A stretch of 64,000 nucleotides of DNA from Streptomyces glomeratus (lineage in GTDB: Bacteria > Actinomycetota > Actinomycetes > Streptomycetales > Streptomycetaceae): contig NZ_JAKEEB010000006.1 of the NCBI RefSeq assembly GCF_021462825.1, positions 1 through 64,000 on the forward strand. The letters run 5' to 3'. Shown here in pieces: positions 51,862-59,029 of this stretch; the stretch's first letter is position 1, and each line of letters begins with the position of its first letter. A program made the position numbers and the translations under genes. The notes under the pieces are model-generated. The model did not search any database and was not told the origin of the DNA. It saw only the letters and a list, made by a program, of their open reading frames with translations.

Positions 51862-52851
51862 ATGATCGAGCTCGAGGGGCTGACCAAGCGGTACGGCGGG
51901 AAACTGGCGGTCGACGGCCTCACGTTCACCGTCAGACCGGGCCTCGTCACCGGCTTCCTCGGGCCGAACGGCGCCGGGAAGTCCACCACCATGCGGATGG
52001 TGCTCGGACTCGACCACCCCACCGCCGGTGACGTCCGCATCGACGGCAGGCACTACGACGAGCTGAAAGATCCGCTGACGTGTGTCGGGGCCGTGCTCGA
52101 CGCGGGGGACGTGCACGGCGGGCGCAGCGCCTTCAACCATCTGCTGTGCCTCGCGCAGAGCAACGGCATCCCCCTCACCCGCGTGCACGAGGTGCTGGAC
52201 ACCGTCGGCCTGACGTCCGTCGCGCACAAGAAGGCCAAGGGTTTCTCGCTCGGCATGAGCCAGCGCCTCGGCATCGCCGCCGCGCTTCTCGGCGATCCGC
52301 GCATCCTGATGTTCGACGAGCCGGCCAACGGACTCGACCCCGAGGGCATCCACTGGATCCGCACCCTGATGAAGTCCCTCGCCGCGCAGGGGCGGACCGT
52401 GTTCGTCTCCAGCCATGTCATGAGCGAGATGGCGCTGACCGCCGACCATCTCGTGGTCATCGGTCAGGGCCGGCTGCTCGCCGACACCTCCATGGCCGAC
52501 TTCATCCGGCAGAACTCCCGGTCGTATGTCCGGATCCGCTCCCCGCAGCGCGAGCGGCTGCTCCACGTGCTGCACGAGGCGGGCATCACGGTCGTCGAGT
52601 GCGGCGGCGGCGCGCTGGAGGTGGACGACGGCAAGGCGGAGCTGATCGGCGAGCTGGCCGCCCGCCACCGGATCGTGCTGCACGAACTGAGTCCCCGGCA
52701 TGCCTCGCTGGAGGAGGCATTCATGCGGTTGACGGCGCAGGCGGTGGAGTACCACGCGCACTCCGATGTCCCCGGCGGCTCCTGGCCGCGGCAGGCCTCG
52801 CGCGCCGGGTGGGGCACCGGGTGGGGCGCCGGCCGGCGGAAGGGGGCCTGA
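51862..52851 (+). CDS. ABC transporter ATP-binding protein (first pair)
   Basis: A 329-residue DrrA-type ABC ATPase. Walker A GPNGAGKST, signature SLGMSQRLGIA (where LSGGQ is usual), Walker B RILMFDEPANGLDPEG and the H-loop VFVSSHVMSEM are intact. The C-terminal part (about 230-329) is the extended tail of multidrug/peptide exporters, ending with a Gly/Trp/Arg stretch. Its partner permease begins four bases after its stop. Substrate unknown. The next ATPase (53756) is a close paralogue. Confidence 0.93.
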   Translation: MIELEGLTKRYGGKLAVDGLTFTVRPGLVTGFLGPNGAGKSTTMRMVLGLDHPTAGDVRIDGRHYDELKDPLTCVGAVLDAGDVHGGRSAFNHLLCLAQSNGIPLTRVHEVLDTVGLTSVAHKKAKGFSLGMSQRLGIAAALLGDPRILMFDEPANGLDPEGIHWIRTLMKSLAAQGRTVFVSSHVMSEMALTADHLVVIGQGRLLADTSMADFIRQNSRSYVRIRSPQRERLLHVLHEAGITVVECGGGALEVDDGKAELIGELAARHRIVLHELSPRHASLEEAFMRLTAQAVEYHAHSDVPGGSWPRQASRAGWGTGWGAGRRKGA

Positions 52852-52854
52852 GCC

Positions 52855-53628
52855 GTGACGGCGGTGACCCAGGTCCTGCGCTCGGAGTGGACGAAGATCC
52901 GGTCGGTGGCGTCCACGCTGTGGACGCTGTCCCTGGCCCTGGTCGTCACCGTGGTCCTCGGCGTGCTGATCTCGGCCCTGACCCGGAACGAGTTCGACCG
53001 GGCGAACCCGGCCGACCGGCTGTTCTTCGACCCGACCTACGTCAGCTTCGCCGGGATGAGCCTCGGTCAGCTCGCGATGATCGTGTTCGGGGTGCTCGTG
53101 GTGTCGAACGAGTACAGCACGGGCATGATCCGCACCTCGCTGGCAGCGGTCCCCCGACGCGGCACGTTCCTGTTCGGCAAGATCGCCGTGGCGGCCGCGC
53201 TCGCCCTGGTCGTGTCCGTGGTCACCAGCTTCGTCGCCTTCTTCCTCGGGCAGGCGATGCTCGGGCCCTACCGGGCGTCGCTCGGCGATCCCGGCGTTCT
53301 GCGCGCGGTCTTCGGCGGCGGGCTCTACATGACGCTCATCGCGGTGTTCTCCATGGGCATCGCCGCGATGCTGCGCTCGCCGATGCTGTCGCTCGGCATC
53401 CTGATGCCGTTCTTCTTCCTGATCTCCACCGTCCTGGGGAGCGTCTCGGCGACGAAGAAGGTCGGCCGCTTCCTCCCCGACCAGGCCGGAAGCAGGATCC
53501 TGCAGGTCGTGCCGAGCTTCGGCGACGACACCCCGTACGGCCCCTGGGGCGGGCTCGGGATCATGGTGCTGTGGGTGGCCGCGGCGCTGGCCGGGGGGTA
53601 TGTCCTGCTGAGGCGACGGGACGCCTGA
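52855..53628 (+). CDS. ABC transporter permease (first pair)
   Basis: A 257-residue ABC-2-type permease with about six membrane helices: WTLSLALVVTVVLGVLISAL, MSLGQLAMIVFGVLVVSNEY, VAAALALVVSVVTSFVAFFL, LYMTLIAVFSMGIAAML, LGILMPFFFLISTVLG, and GIMVLWVAAALAGGYVLL. It starts LRSEWTKIRSVASTLWT, the same opening motif as the second permease. Partner of the preceding ATPase. Confidence 0.92.
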   Translation: MTAVTQVLRSEWTKIRSVASTLWTLSLALVVTVVLGVLISALTRNEFDRANPADRLFFDPTYVSFAGMSLGQLAMIVFGVLVVSNEYSTGMIRTSLAAVPRRGTFLFGKIAVAAALALVVSVVTSFVAFFLGQAMLGPYRASLGDPGVLRAVFGGGLYMTLIAVFSMGIAAMLRSPMLSLGILMPFFFLISTVLGSVSATKKVGRFLPDQAGSRILQVVPSFGDDTPYGPWGGLGIMVLWVAAALAGGYVLLRRRDA

Positions 53629-53755
53629 GCGTCCGGTTGTGACCTGCGGGGCTTTACGTTCTCTTGAGTGGAACCGTCAGCGCCCGGATATCCTCCTAAC
53701 CCTTACGGGGGCAGTGTGGGCCCCGACGTCCTGAACCTTTCGATGGGTGCGGAGC

Positions 53756-55039
53756 ATGATCGAGGCAGTCGGCCTGACGAAGCGCTACGGCGACAAGACG
53801 GCCGTGTACAACCTTTCCTTCCAGGTGCGGCCGGGTGCCGTCACCGGCTTCCTCGGGCCGAACGGCTCGGGCAAGTCGACGACCATGCGGATGATCCTCG
53901 GCCTGGACAACCCCACCGCCGGGCAGGTGACCATCGGCGGTTACCCGTACCGCAAGCTGCCGAACGCCCCCCGCCAGGTCGGCGCCCTGCTCGACGCCAA
54001 GGCCGTGCACGGCGGCCGGTCCGCCCGCAACCATCTGCTGTGCCTGGCGCAGCTGTCGGGCATCCCGGCCCGCCGGGTCGACGAGGTGCTCGGCGTCGTC
54101 GGGCTCCAGGACGTGGCCAAGAAGCGGTCCAAGGGCTTCTCCCTCGGTATGGGCCAGCGCCTCGGCATCGCCGCCGCGCTCCTCGGCGACCCCCAGGTGC
54201 TGCTGTTCGACGAACCGGTCAACGGCCTCGACCCCGAGGGCATCCTCTGGGTGCGCAACCTGATGAAGGCGCTCGCGGCCGAGGGCCGAACGGTCTTCGT
54301 CTCCTCCCACCTGATGAGCGAGATGGCGCTCACCGCGGACCACTTGATCGTGATCGGGCGCGGGCAGCTGCTGGCCGACATGAGCGTCAAGGACTTCATC
54401 TCGGCGAACTCCGCCGACTTCGCGCGGGTGCGCACGCCCGACACCGAGTCGCAGCAGCGCGAGAAGCTCACCTCCGCGCTGACCGAGGCGGGCGGGCATG
54501 TGCTGCCCGAGCAGGACGGCGCCCTGCGCGTCACCGGGCTGCCGCTGCCGCGCATCAGCGACATCGCGCACGAAGCCGACGTACGTCTGTGGGAGCTGTC
54601 TCCGCACCAGGCGTCGCTGGAGGAGGCGTACATGCGGATGACGCAGGCCGCGGTCGACTACCGCTCGACCATCGACCAGAAGGCCGGGCTGATGCAGCCG
54701 CTGCCGCCCGGAGTCCAGCCTCCGGTGCCGGTGCCGGGGCAGGGCCAGCCGGGCTGGTACGCCCCGCCGCCGCCCCAGCAGGGCGGTCAGCCGTTCGCGC
54801 TGCCCGGACAGCCGCCCGCGGGCCCCTACGGCGGCCCGGGCGCGCCCGGCACGAACGGTGGGCCGAACCCCTACGCGCAGCCGGCCCCGCAGGCGCCGGC
54901 TCCGGCCACCTCGCCCGGCCCCGCGGCCGCCCCGCAGGCGCCGGCCGCTCCCGCCGCCCCCGCGCCTGCCCCTGCCCCCACACCCGCCCCTGCCCCTGCC
55001 CCTGCTGCCGACCTGACCAAGTCCGAGGACGCCCGATGA
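53756..55039 (+). CDS. ABC transporter ATP-binding protein with Pro/Ala-rich tail (second pair)
   Basis: A 427-residue ABC ATPase. The core (1-310) has Walker A GPNGSGKST, signature SLGMGQRLGIA, Walker B VLLFDEPVNGLDPEG and H-loop VFVSSHLMSEM. A tail of about 110 residues is Pro/Gly/Gln/Ala-rich and ends in an AP-dipeptide repeat (APAPAPTPAPAPA), which the first ATPase lacks. ATG 53756 was chosen by alignment with the first copy; GTG 53747 is an alternative. The stop overlaps the second permease (ATGA). The two ATPase-permease pairs look like a local duplication. Confidence 0.92.
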   Translation: MIEAVGLTKRYGDKTAVYNLSFQVRPGAVTGFLGPNGSGKSTTMRMILGLDNPTAGQVTIGGYPYRKLPNAPRQVGALLDAKAVHGGRSARNHLLCLAQLSGIPARRVDEVLGVVGLQDVAKKRSKGFSLGMGQRLGIAAALLGDPQVLLFDEPVNGLDPEGILWVRNLMKALAAEGRTVFVSSHLMSEMALTADHLIVIGRGQLLADMSVKDFISANSADFARVRTPDTESQQREKLTSALTEAGGHVLPEQDGALRVTGLPLPRISDIAHEADVRLWELSPHQASLEEAYMRMTQAAVDYRSTIDQKAGLMQPLPPGVQPPVPVPGQGQPGWYAPPPPQQGGQPFALPGQPPAGPYGGPGAPGTNGGPNPYAQPAPQAPAPATSPGPAAAPQAPAAPAAPAPAPAPTPAPAPAPAADLTKSEDAR

Positions 55040-55905
55040 GCACGCCCCAGCCCCCGATGCCGCAGGCCGCGCCCGCCTGGCAGGCGGCCCCCGGCTCCGC
55101 GTACCCCACCTACACCTCGCCGATCCCCGTGGTGCGCACGCACCTCGGGCACGCCATCTCCTCGGAGTGGACGAAGATCAGGTCGGTGCGCTCCACGATG
55201 TGGACGCTGGGCGTATTCCTTCTCCTCGTCGTCGGCATCGGTCTGCTGGTCGCCCTGCTGGTGGCCGCGAAGTCCGGGGACGCGGACCTGTCCGGCGAGA
55301 ACCCGCTGTCGTTCGGCGTGTTCGGGCTGCTGCTCGGCAGCATCTGCCTCATCACGCTCGGGGTGCTGACCACCGCCTCCGAGTACGGCACCGGCATGAT
55401 CCGGACCACGATGGTCGCGTGCCCCTCCCGCGGCCGGGTGCTGGCGGCGAAGGCGGTGGTGTTCTTCGCGGTCGCGTTCACGGTGAGCCTGCTCTCCGTC
55501 GGCCTCGTGGCCTTCGCCGACGCGGCCCTGCTCGACGGGGCCCGGCAGCCCTCGGGCATGGAGTGGCTGAAGGGCACGTTCGGTATCTCGCTCTACCTCG
55601 CGCTGCTCGGGCTGCTGTCGCTCGCCGTCGGCTCGGTCATCCGGCATTCGGCCGGCGCCATCACCATCATGATCGGCCTTGTACTGGCCCCGCTGGTCAT
55701 CGCGCTGTTCATGTTCTCGGAGTCGCTCGACCGCGTGCGCACGGCCCTGTTCGAGTACTCGATCCCGAACCAGCTCAGCGTCTTCTACTCCAACTCCCTG
55801 ACCCGGTCGGGCCCGTCCGGCTGGGACCCGCTGTGGATCATGGCGGGGGTGACCGCCGTCGTCTTCGCCGGAGCCTGGCTGCTGCTGGAGCGGCGGGACG
55901 TGTAG
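55036..55905 (+). CDS. ABC transporter permease (second pair)
   Basis: A 289-residue ABC-2-type permease. A Pro/Gln/Ala-rich N-terminus of about 40 residues is followed by SSEWTKIRSVRSTMWT, the same motif as the first permease, then about six helices (LGVFLLLVVGIGLLVALLVA, GVFGLLLGSICLITLGVL, AVVFFAVAFTVSLLSVGLV, LYLALLGLLSLAVGSVI, ITIMIGLVLAPLVIALFMF, and the last near VTAVVFAGAWLLL). Translationally coupled to its ATPase (ATGA). Confidence 0.92.
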   Translation: MSTPQPPMPQAAPAWQAAPGSAYPTYTSPIPVVRTHLGHAISSEWTKIRSVRSTMWTLGVFLLLVVGIGLLVALLVAAKSGDADLSGENPLSFGVFGLLLGSICLITLGVLTTASEYGTGMIRTTMVACPSRGRVLAAKAVVFFAVAFTVSLLSVGLVAFADAALLDGARQPSGMEWLKGTFGISLYLALLGLLSLAVGSVIRHSAGAITIMIGLVLAPLVIALFMFSESLDRVRTALFEYSIPNQLSVFYSNSLTRSGPSGWDPLWIMAGVTAVVFAGAWLLLERRDV

Positions 55906-55921
55906 GCCGCCCGCCCCGGCC

Positions 55922-56254
55922 TCAGTGCCTCGGCGCGTTACGGGACCGCTGCACCCGCGTGGTGCGGCGGTCCTTCGCGTTCCAGCACGCCCTGTGCCAG
56001 TGCCGTCGGTCGTCCACGCCCGCGTACTCGGGCCAGGCCACCACATGCGGGACGCCGGAGGGGATCACCTGGTCGCAACCTGGGCAGCGGTAGGTCTTGC
56101 CCTCGGCCGCGGCGCCCGCGACATGGCGCACGCTCCACTCCTCGCCGCCCCAGCTCTCGGTGGTCTGCCGACCGCCGTAGCGGGACCTGTCGTCCTCCTC
56201 CGCGCTCCGACCGGACGAGCCTGAGCCCTTGGGGCGGTTGCGACGCGGGGACAC
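55922..56254 (-). CDS. small zinc-ribbon-like protein, unknown function
   Basis: A 110-residue basic protein with a likely metal site: CPGCDQVIP, followed by HVVAWPE and HWHRACWNAK, which gives a CxxC...H...HxHxxC pattern. The N-terminal 45 residues are charged and probably disordered. GTG 56254 follows gaggtg at good spacing. It is often mislabelled ATP/GTP-binding protein in Streptomyces genomes; no nucleotide motif is present. Convergent with the ABC permease and divergent from the LLM gene. Confidence 0.75.
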   Translation of the reverse strand: MSPRRNRPKGSGSSGRSAEEDDRSRYGGRQTTESWGGEEWSVRHVAGAAAEGKTYRCPGCDQVIPSGVPHVVAWPEYAGVDDRRHWHRACWNAKDRRTTRVQRSRNAPRH

Positions 56255-56474
56255 GGATCACCTCACGGGCTATACAGGGAGCAGGGGCCGTATCCAGCCT
56301 ACGCGGCGCGGGTCGGGGTACGCGTACGTCCCCAACCCTGACAGAACCCCCTCCCACCGACTGATTCTGCAGACAATCCGCAAATCTCTCCTCGAGGCCG
56401 TGACTTGGGCACATGTCAGGCAGTTATGCCGGGTGGGGGAGCTCCGCGTCGGAGCCAGGAAAGCAGGAAGTGCC

Positions 56475-57503
56475 ATGCAGGTAGGAAGTTTTGTACTGGC
56501 GGCCCAGTTTCCGGGCCAGGGCCAAGGGGAGGCGCTGCACCGCGCGGTGCGGTCGGCCGAGGTCGCCGAGGAGGCGGGCCTGGACACGGTGTGGCTGGCC
56601 GAGCACCACTTCGTGCCGTACGGGACGTGTCCGTCCGCGATCACTCTGGCGGCCCTCCTGCTGGGCCGTACCCACCGGATCCGGGTCGGCACGGCGGTGA
56701 GCGTCCTGCCCACCTCCCACCCCGTGGCGCTCGGCGAGCAGGCCGCTCTGTTGCACCTCACCACGGGCGGGCGCTTCTCCCTGGGGGTGGGGCGCGGCGG
56801 CCCCTGGGTCGACCTGGAGGTCTTCGGCCCGGGCCTTCGGGCGTACGAGACGGACTTCCCCGAATCACTCGATCTGCTGGTGCGCTGGCTGCGCGAACCG
56901 TCCGTCGCCGCTCAGGGGGAACGATTCACCTTCCGTGAAGTCCCGGTCGTGCCCCGCCCGTCCGAGTCGCTCACCGACACCGAGGGCCCCGAGGTCGTCG
57001 TCGCCTGCACCTCACCCGCGAGCGTACGGCTGGCGGCGGAGCGGGGTCTGCCGATGCTCCTCGGCATGCATGTCGGGGACGAGGAGAAGGCGGACATGGT
57101 CGCGCTGTGGCGGAGTTGCGCGCACGCGGCCGGGATCGACGGGGACGTGGTCGCCCGCGCCGCTCATGTCTCGGCCGGCGTCTGCCAGATCGCCGACCGC
57201 CGCACCGACGCGGTGGAGACCCTGACGAAGGCGATGCCGGGCTGGCTGAAGCAGGGACTCGACGCGCATGTGACGGTCGACGGCCGGGCCCGGACGATGC
57301 GGGACCCGCTGGCGTACACCGAACTGCTCTGCGGGCTGCACCCGGTGGGCACCCCACGGCTGTGCGCCGACCGGCTCACCGCGACCTCCGAGCGGACGGG
57401 CATCAACCGCTTCGCTCTGCTCGTCGAGGGCTCCGGGGACCTCGCGGCGACGGAGGAGAACGTGCGCAGGCTGGGTGCCGAGGTGCTCCCCCAGCTCCGA
57501 TGA
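56475..57503 (+). CDS. luciferase-like (LLM class) flavin-dependent oxidoreductase
   Basis: A 342-residue bacterial-luciferase-like TIM barrel protein. The N-terminus MQVGSFVLAAQFPGQGQGEA and the motifs TVWLAEHHFVPYGTCPS, RIRVGTAVSVLPTSHPVAL, GGRFSLGVGRGG and LGPGLRAYE-like segments are typical of FMN- or F420-dependent monooxygenases. ATG 56475 has aggaag five bases upstream. Stand-alone gene; substrate and cofactor cannot be told from sequence alone. Confidence 0.88.
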   Translation: MQVGSFVLAAQFPGQGQGEALHRAVRSAEVAEEAGLDTVWLAEHHFVPYGTCPSAITLAALLLGRTHRIRVGTAVSVLPTSHPVALGEQAALLHLTTGGRFSLGVGRGGPWVDLEVFGPGLRAYETDFPESLDLLVRWLREPSVAAQGERFTFREVPVVPRPSESLTDTEGPEVVVACTSPASVRLAAERGLPMLLGMHVGDEEKADMVALWRSCAHAAGIDGDVVARAAHVSAGVCQIADRRTDAVETLTKAMPGWLKQGLDAHVTVDGRARTMRDPLAYTELLCGLHPVGTPRLCADRLTATSERTGINRFALLVEGSGDLAATEENVRRLGAEVLPQLR

Positions 57504-57504
57504 G

Positions 57505-57582
57505 CCCGCCGGGCCGGGCCCCGGGCCCGGCGGGAGCTTGCCGCTCCGGTACAGATGCACCTCCCGTGTACAGAGCGGCAAG
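57505..57582. terminator. two nested hairpins between convergent genes
   Basis: First stem: cccgccgggcc (57505-57515) with ggcccggcggg (57524-57534). Second: cttgccgctc (57537-57546) with gagcggcaag (57573-57582), with a smaller gtaca/tgtac pair inside its loop. Both are perfect. They lie between the LLM stop and the SCO5389-like stop and can terminate transcription from either side. Confidence 0.8.
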
Positions 57583-57600
57583 CGTACGGCTTCGGGTGTC

Positions 57601-57993
57601 TCAGCAGTCGCGCAGTTCCGGCGACTGGTTGAGCAGTTGATTGCGGACCGAGGTGAAGCGGGCCAATGTGTCGTCCACCGAGGAGTCCAGCGGGAACACG
57701 GCCACCCGATGGCAGTTCTGGAAGGCCAGGCGCACTCCGAAGTGCCGCTGCAGGGCGCCGCGTATCGCGTCACTCGCAAGCGCACGCAGCAGCTGTCCAC
57801 GTGCCTGCTCGTCCGGCGGGGGCGTCTGGTTGTCGGCGAACTCGCCGCCGTCCACCTTCAGCTGGGCCACCAGGGAGCTGATCATCTCCCACGCATAGGG
57901 CAGGGAGGTCCGGACGCAGTCGACGAAATCGGCTTCGTCGACCTCGCCTCGCTCGGCCTTTTCCAGTAGGGCCGGTGAGACGTCGAGCGACAT
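57601..57993 (-). CDS. SCO5389 family protein, unknown function
   Basis: A 130-residue protein conserved among streptomycetes and named after its S. coelicolor member. Largely helical: PALLEKAERGEVDEADFVDC, SLPYAWEMISSLVAQLKVDG, LRALASDAIRGALQRHFGV; the C-terminal part includes FQNCHRVAVFPLDSSVDDTL. No enzymatic motif. ATG 57993 (MSLDVSPALL) follows gaggag at good spacing. No functional neighbour in the same operon. Confidence 0.8.
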   Translation of the reverse strand: MSLDVSPALLEKAERGEVDEADFVDCVRTSLPYAWEMISSLVAQLKVDGGEFADNQTPPPDEQARGQLLRALASDAIRGALQRHFGVRLAFQNCHRVAVFPLDSSVDDTLARFTSVRNQLLNQSPELRDC

Positions 57994-58284
57994 GGGTACT
58001 CCTCTCGCACCCCGAGACAACAGGGGTTGACGGACAGGGACGGGAGTTCGCTATCTCGAACACGCTGCGTACACACCACGCGACCTCCCGTTTACTACGG
58101 TAAGCAACGGACGGTGACGGCACCAGGAGAATGCGCGCAGAGCCGTCTCCCATTAGGCACACAACCAGCCATTGGCGAACGGGGGCATCCCGGGTGAAAG
58201 GGAGGACACCGGAGGGCTGCCGCCCGGGGCGGCCCAGGAGGACGAATCGCGTCGGGACGGTGCGGTCGAGTAGCGTTGCCGACC

Positions 58285-58956
58285 ATGCGTCTCGTCATTG
58301 CCCGGTGCTCCGTCGACTACGCGGGCCGCCTTACCGCCCATCTCCCCTCCGCACCCCGCCTGATCCTGGTGAAAGCGGACGGCAGCGTCTCGATCCACGC
58401 GGACGACCGGGCCTACAAGCCCCTCAACTGGATGTCGCCGCCCTGCACGCTGAAGGAGGGGACGGGCGACGAGGAGGGCGTCTGGACCGTCATCAACAAG
58501 ACGGGCGAAAAACTGATCATCACGATGGAGGAAATCCTCCACGACTCCTCGCACGAACTCGGCGTGGACCCCGGACTGATCAAGGACGGCGTGGAAGCGC
58601 ACCTGCAGGAGCTGCTCGCCGATCGCATCGAGACGCTCGGCGAGGGCTACACGCTCATCCGCCGCGAGTACATGACGGCGATCGGCCCGGTGGACATCCT
58701 GTGCCGGGACGCCGAGGGCGGGACCGTGGCGGTCGAGATCAAGCGGCGGGGCGAGATCGACGGGGTGGAGCAGCTCACCCGCTACCTGGAGCTTCTGAAC
58801 CGCGACCCGCATCTCGCGCCGGTCCGCGGGATCTTCGCGGCCCAGGAGATCAAGCCCCAGGCCCGCGTGCTCGCCACGGACCGCGGCATCGGCTGCGCCG
58901 TCCTGGACTACGACGCTCTGCGGGGCATCGAGGACGACAAGCTGCGGCTGTTCTGA
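58285..58956 (+). CDS. nucS: mismatch-specific endonuclease NucS/EndoMS
   Basis: A 223-residue NucS/EndoMS nuclease, the core of non-canonical mismatch repair in actinobacteria and archaea (which lack MutS/MutL in these bacteria). The N-terminal DNA-binding/dimerisation half (1-115) precedes a RecB-like nuclease domain with Asp137 (GPVDILC), Glu151 and Lys153 (VAVEIKRR) and Gln163 ([11 protein letters not shown]). The C-terminal end, DDKLRLF, matches the beta-clamp-binding motif of the family. ATG 58285 gives the standard length; a TTG nine bases upstream is possible. Confidence 0.95.
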   Translation: MRLVIARCSVDYAGRLTAHLPSAPRLILVKADGSVSIHADDRAYKPLNWMSPPCTLKEGTGDEEGVWTVINKTGEKLIITMEEILHDSSHELGVDPGLIKDGVEAHLQELLADRIETLGEGYTLIRREYMTAIGPVDILCRDAEGGTVAVEIKRRGEIDGVEQLTRYLELLNRDPHLAPVRGIFAAQEIKPQARVLATDRGIGCAVLDYDALRGIEDDKLRLF

Positions 58957-58977
58957 TTCCGGCGTCGCCTGACGCCG

Positions 58978-59013
58978 AGAGGGCCGGGTCCGGGGTTCCG
59001 GATCCGGCCCTCT
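58978..59013. terminator. bidirectional terminator after nucS
   Basis: 16-bp stem (58978-58993 with 58998-59013), one wobble pair, 4-nt ggtt loop, between two convergent stop codons. Confidence 0.85.
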
Positions 59014-59029
59014 TGCGCCACTGGGGCCG

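Noticed and set aside
55922..56254. ATP/GTP-binding protein label for the small zinc-ribbon-like protein
   Set aside because: No Walker motif; the only recognisable feature is a CxxC...HxHxxC metal-site pattern.
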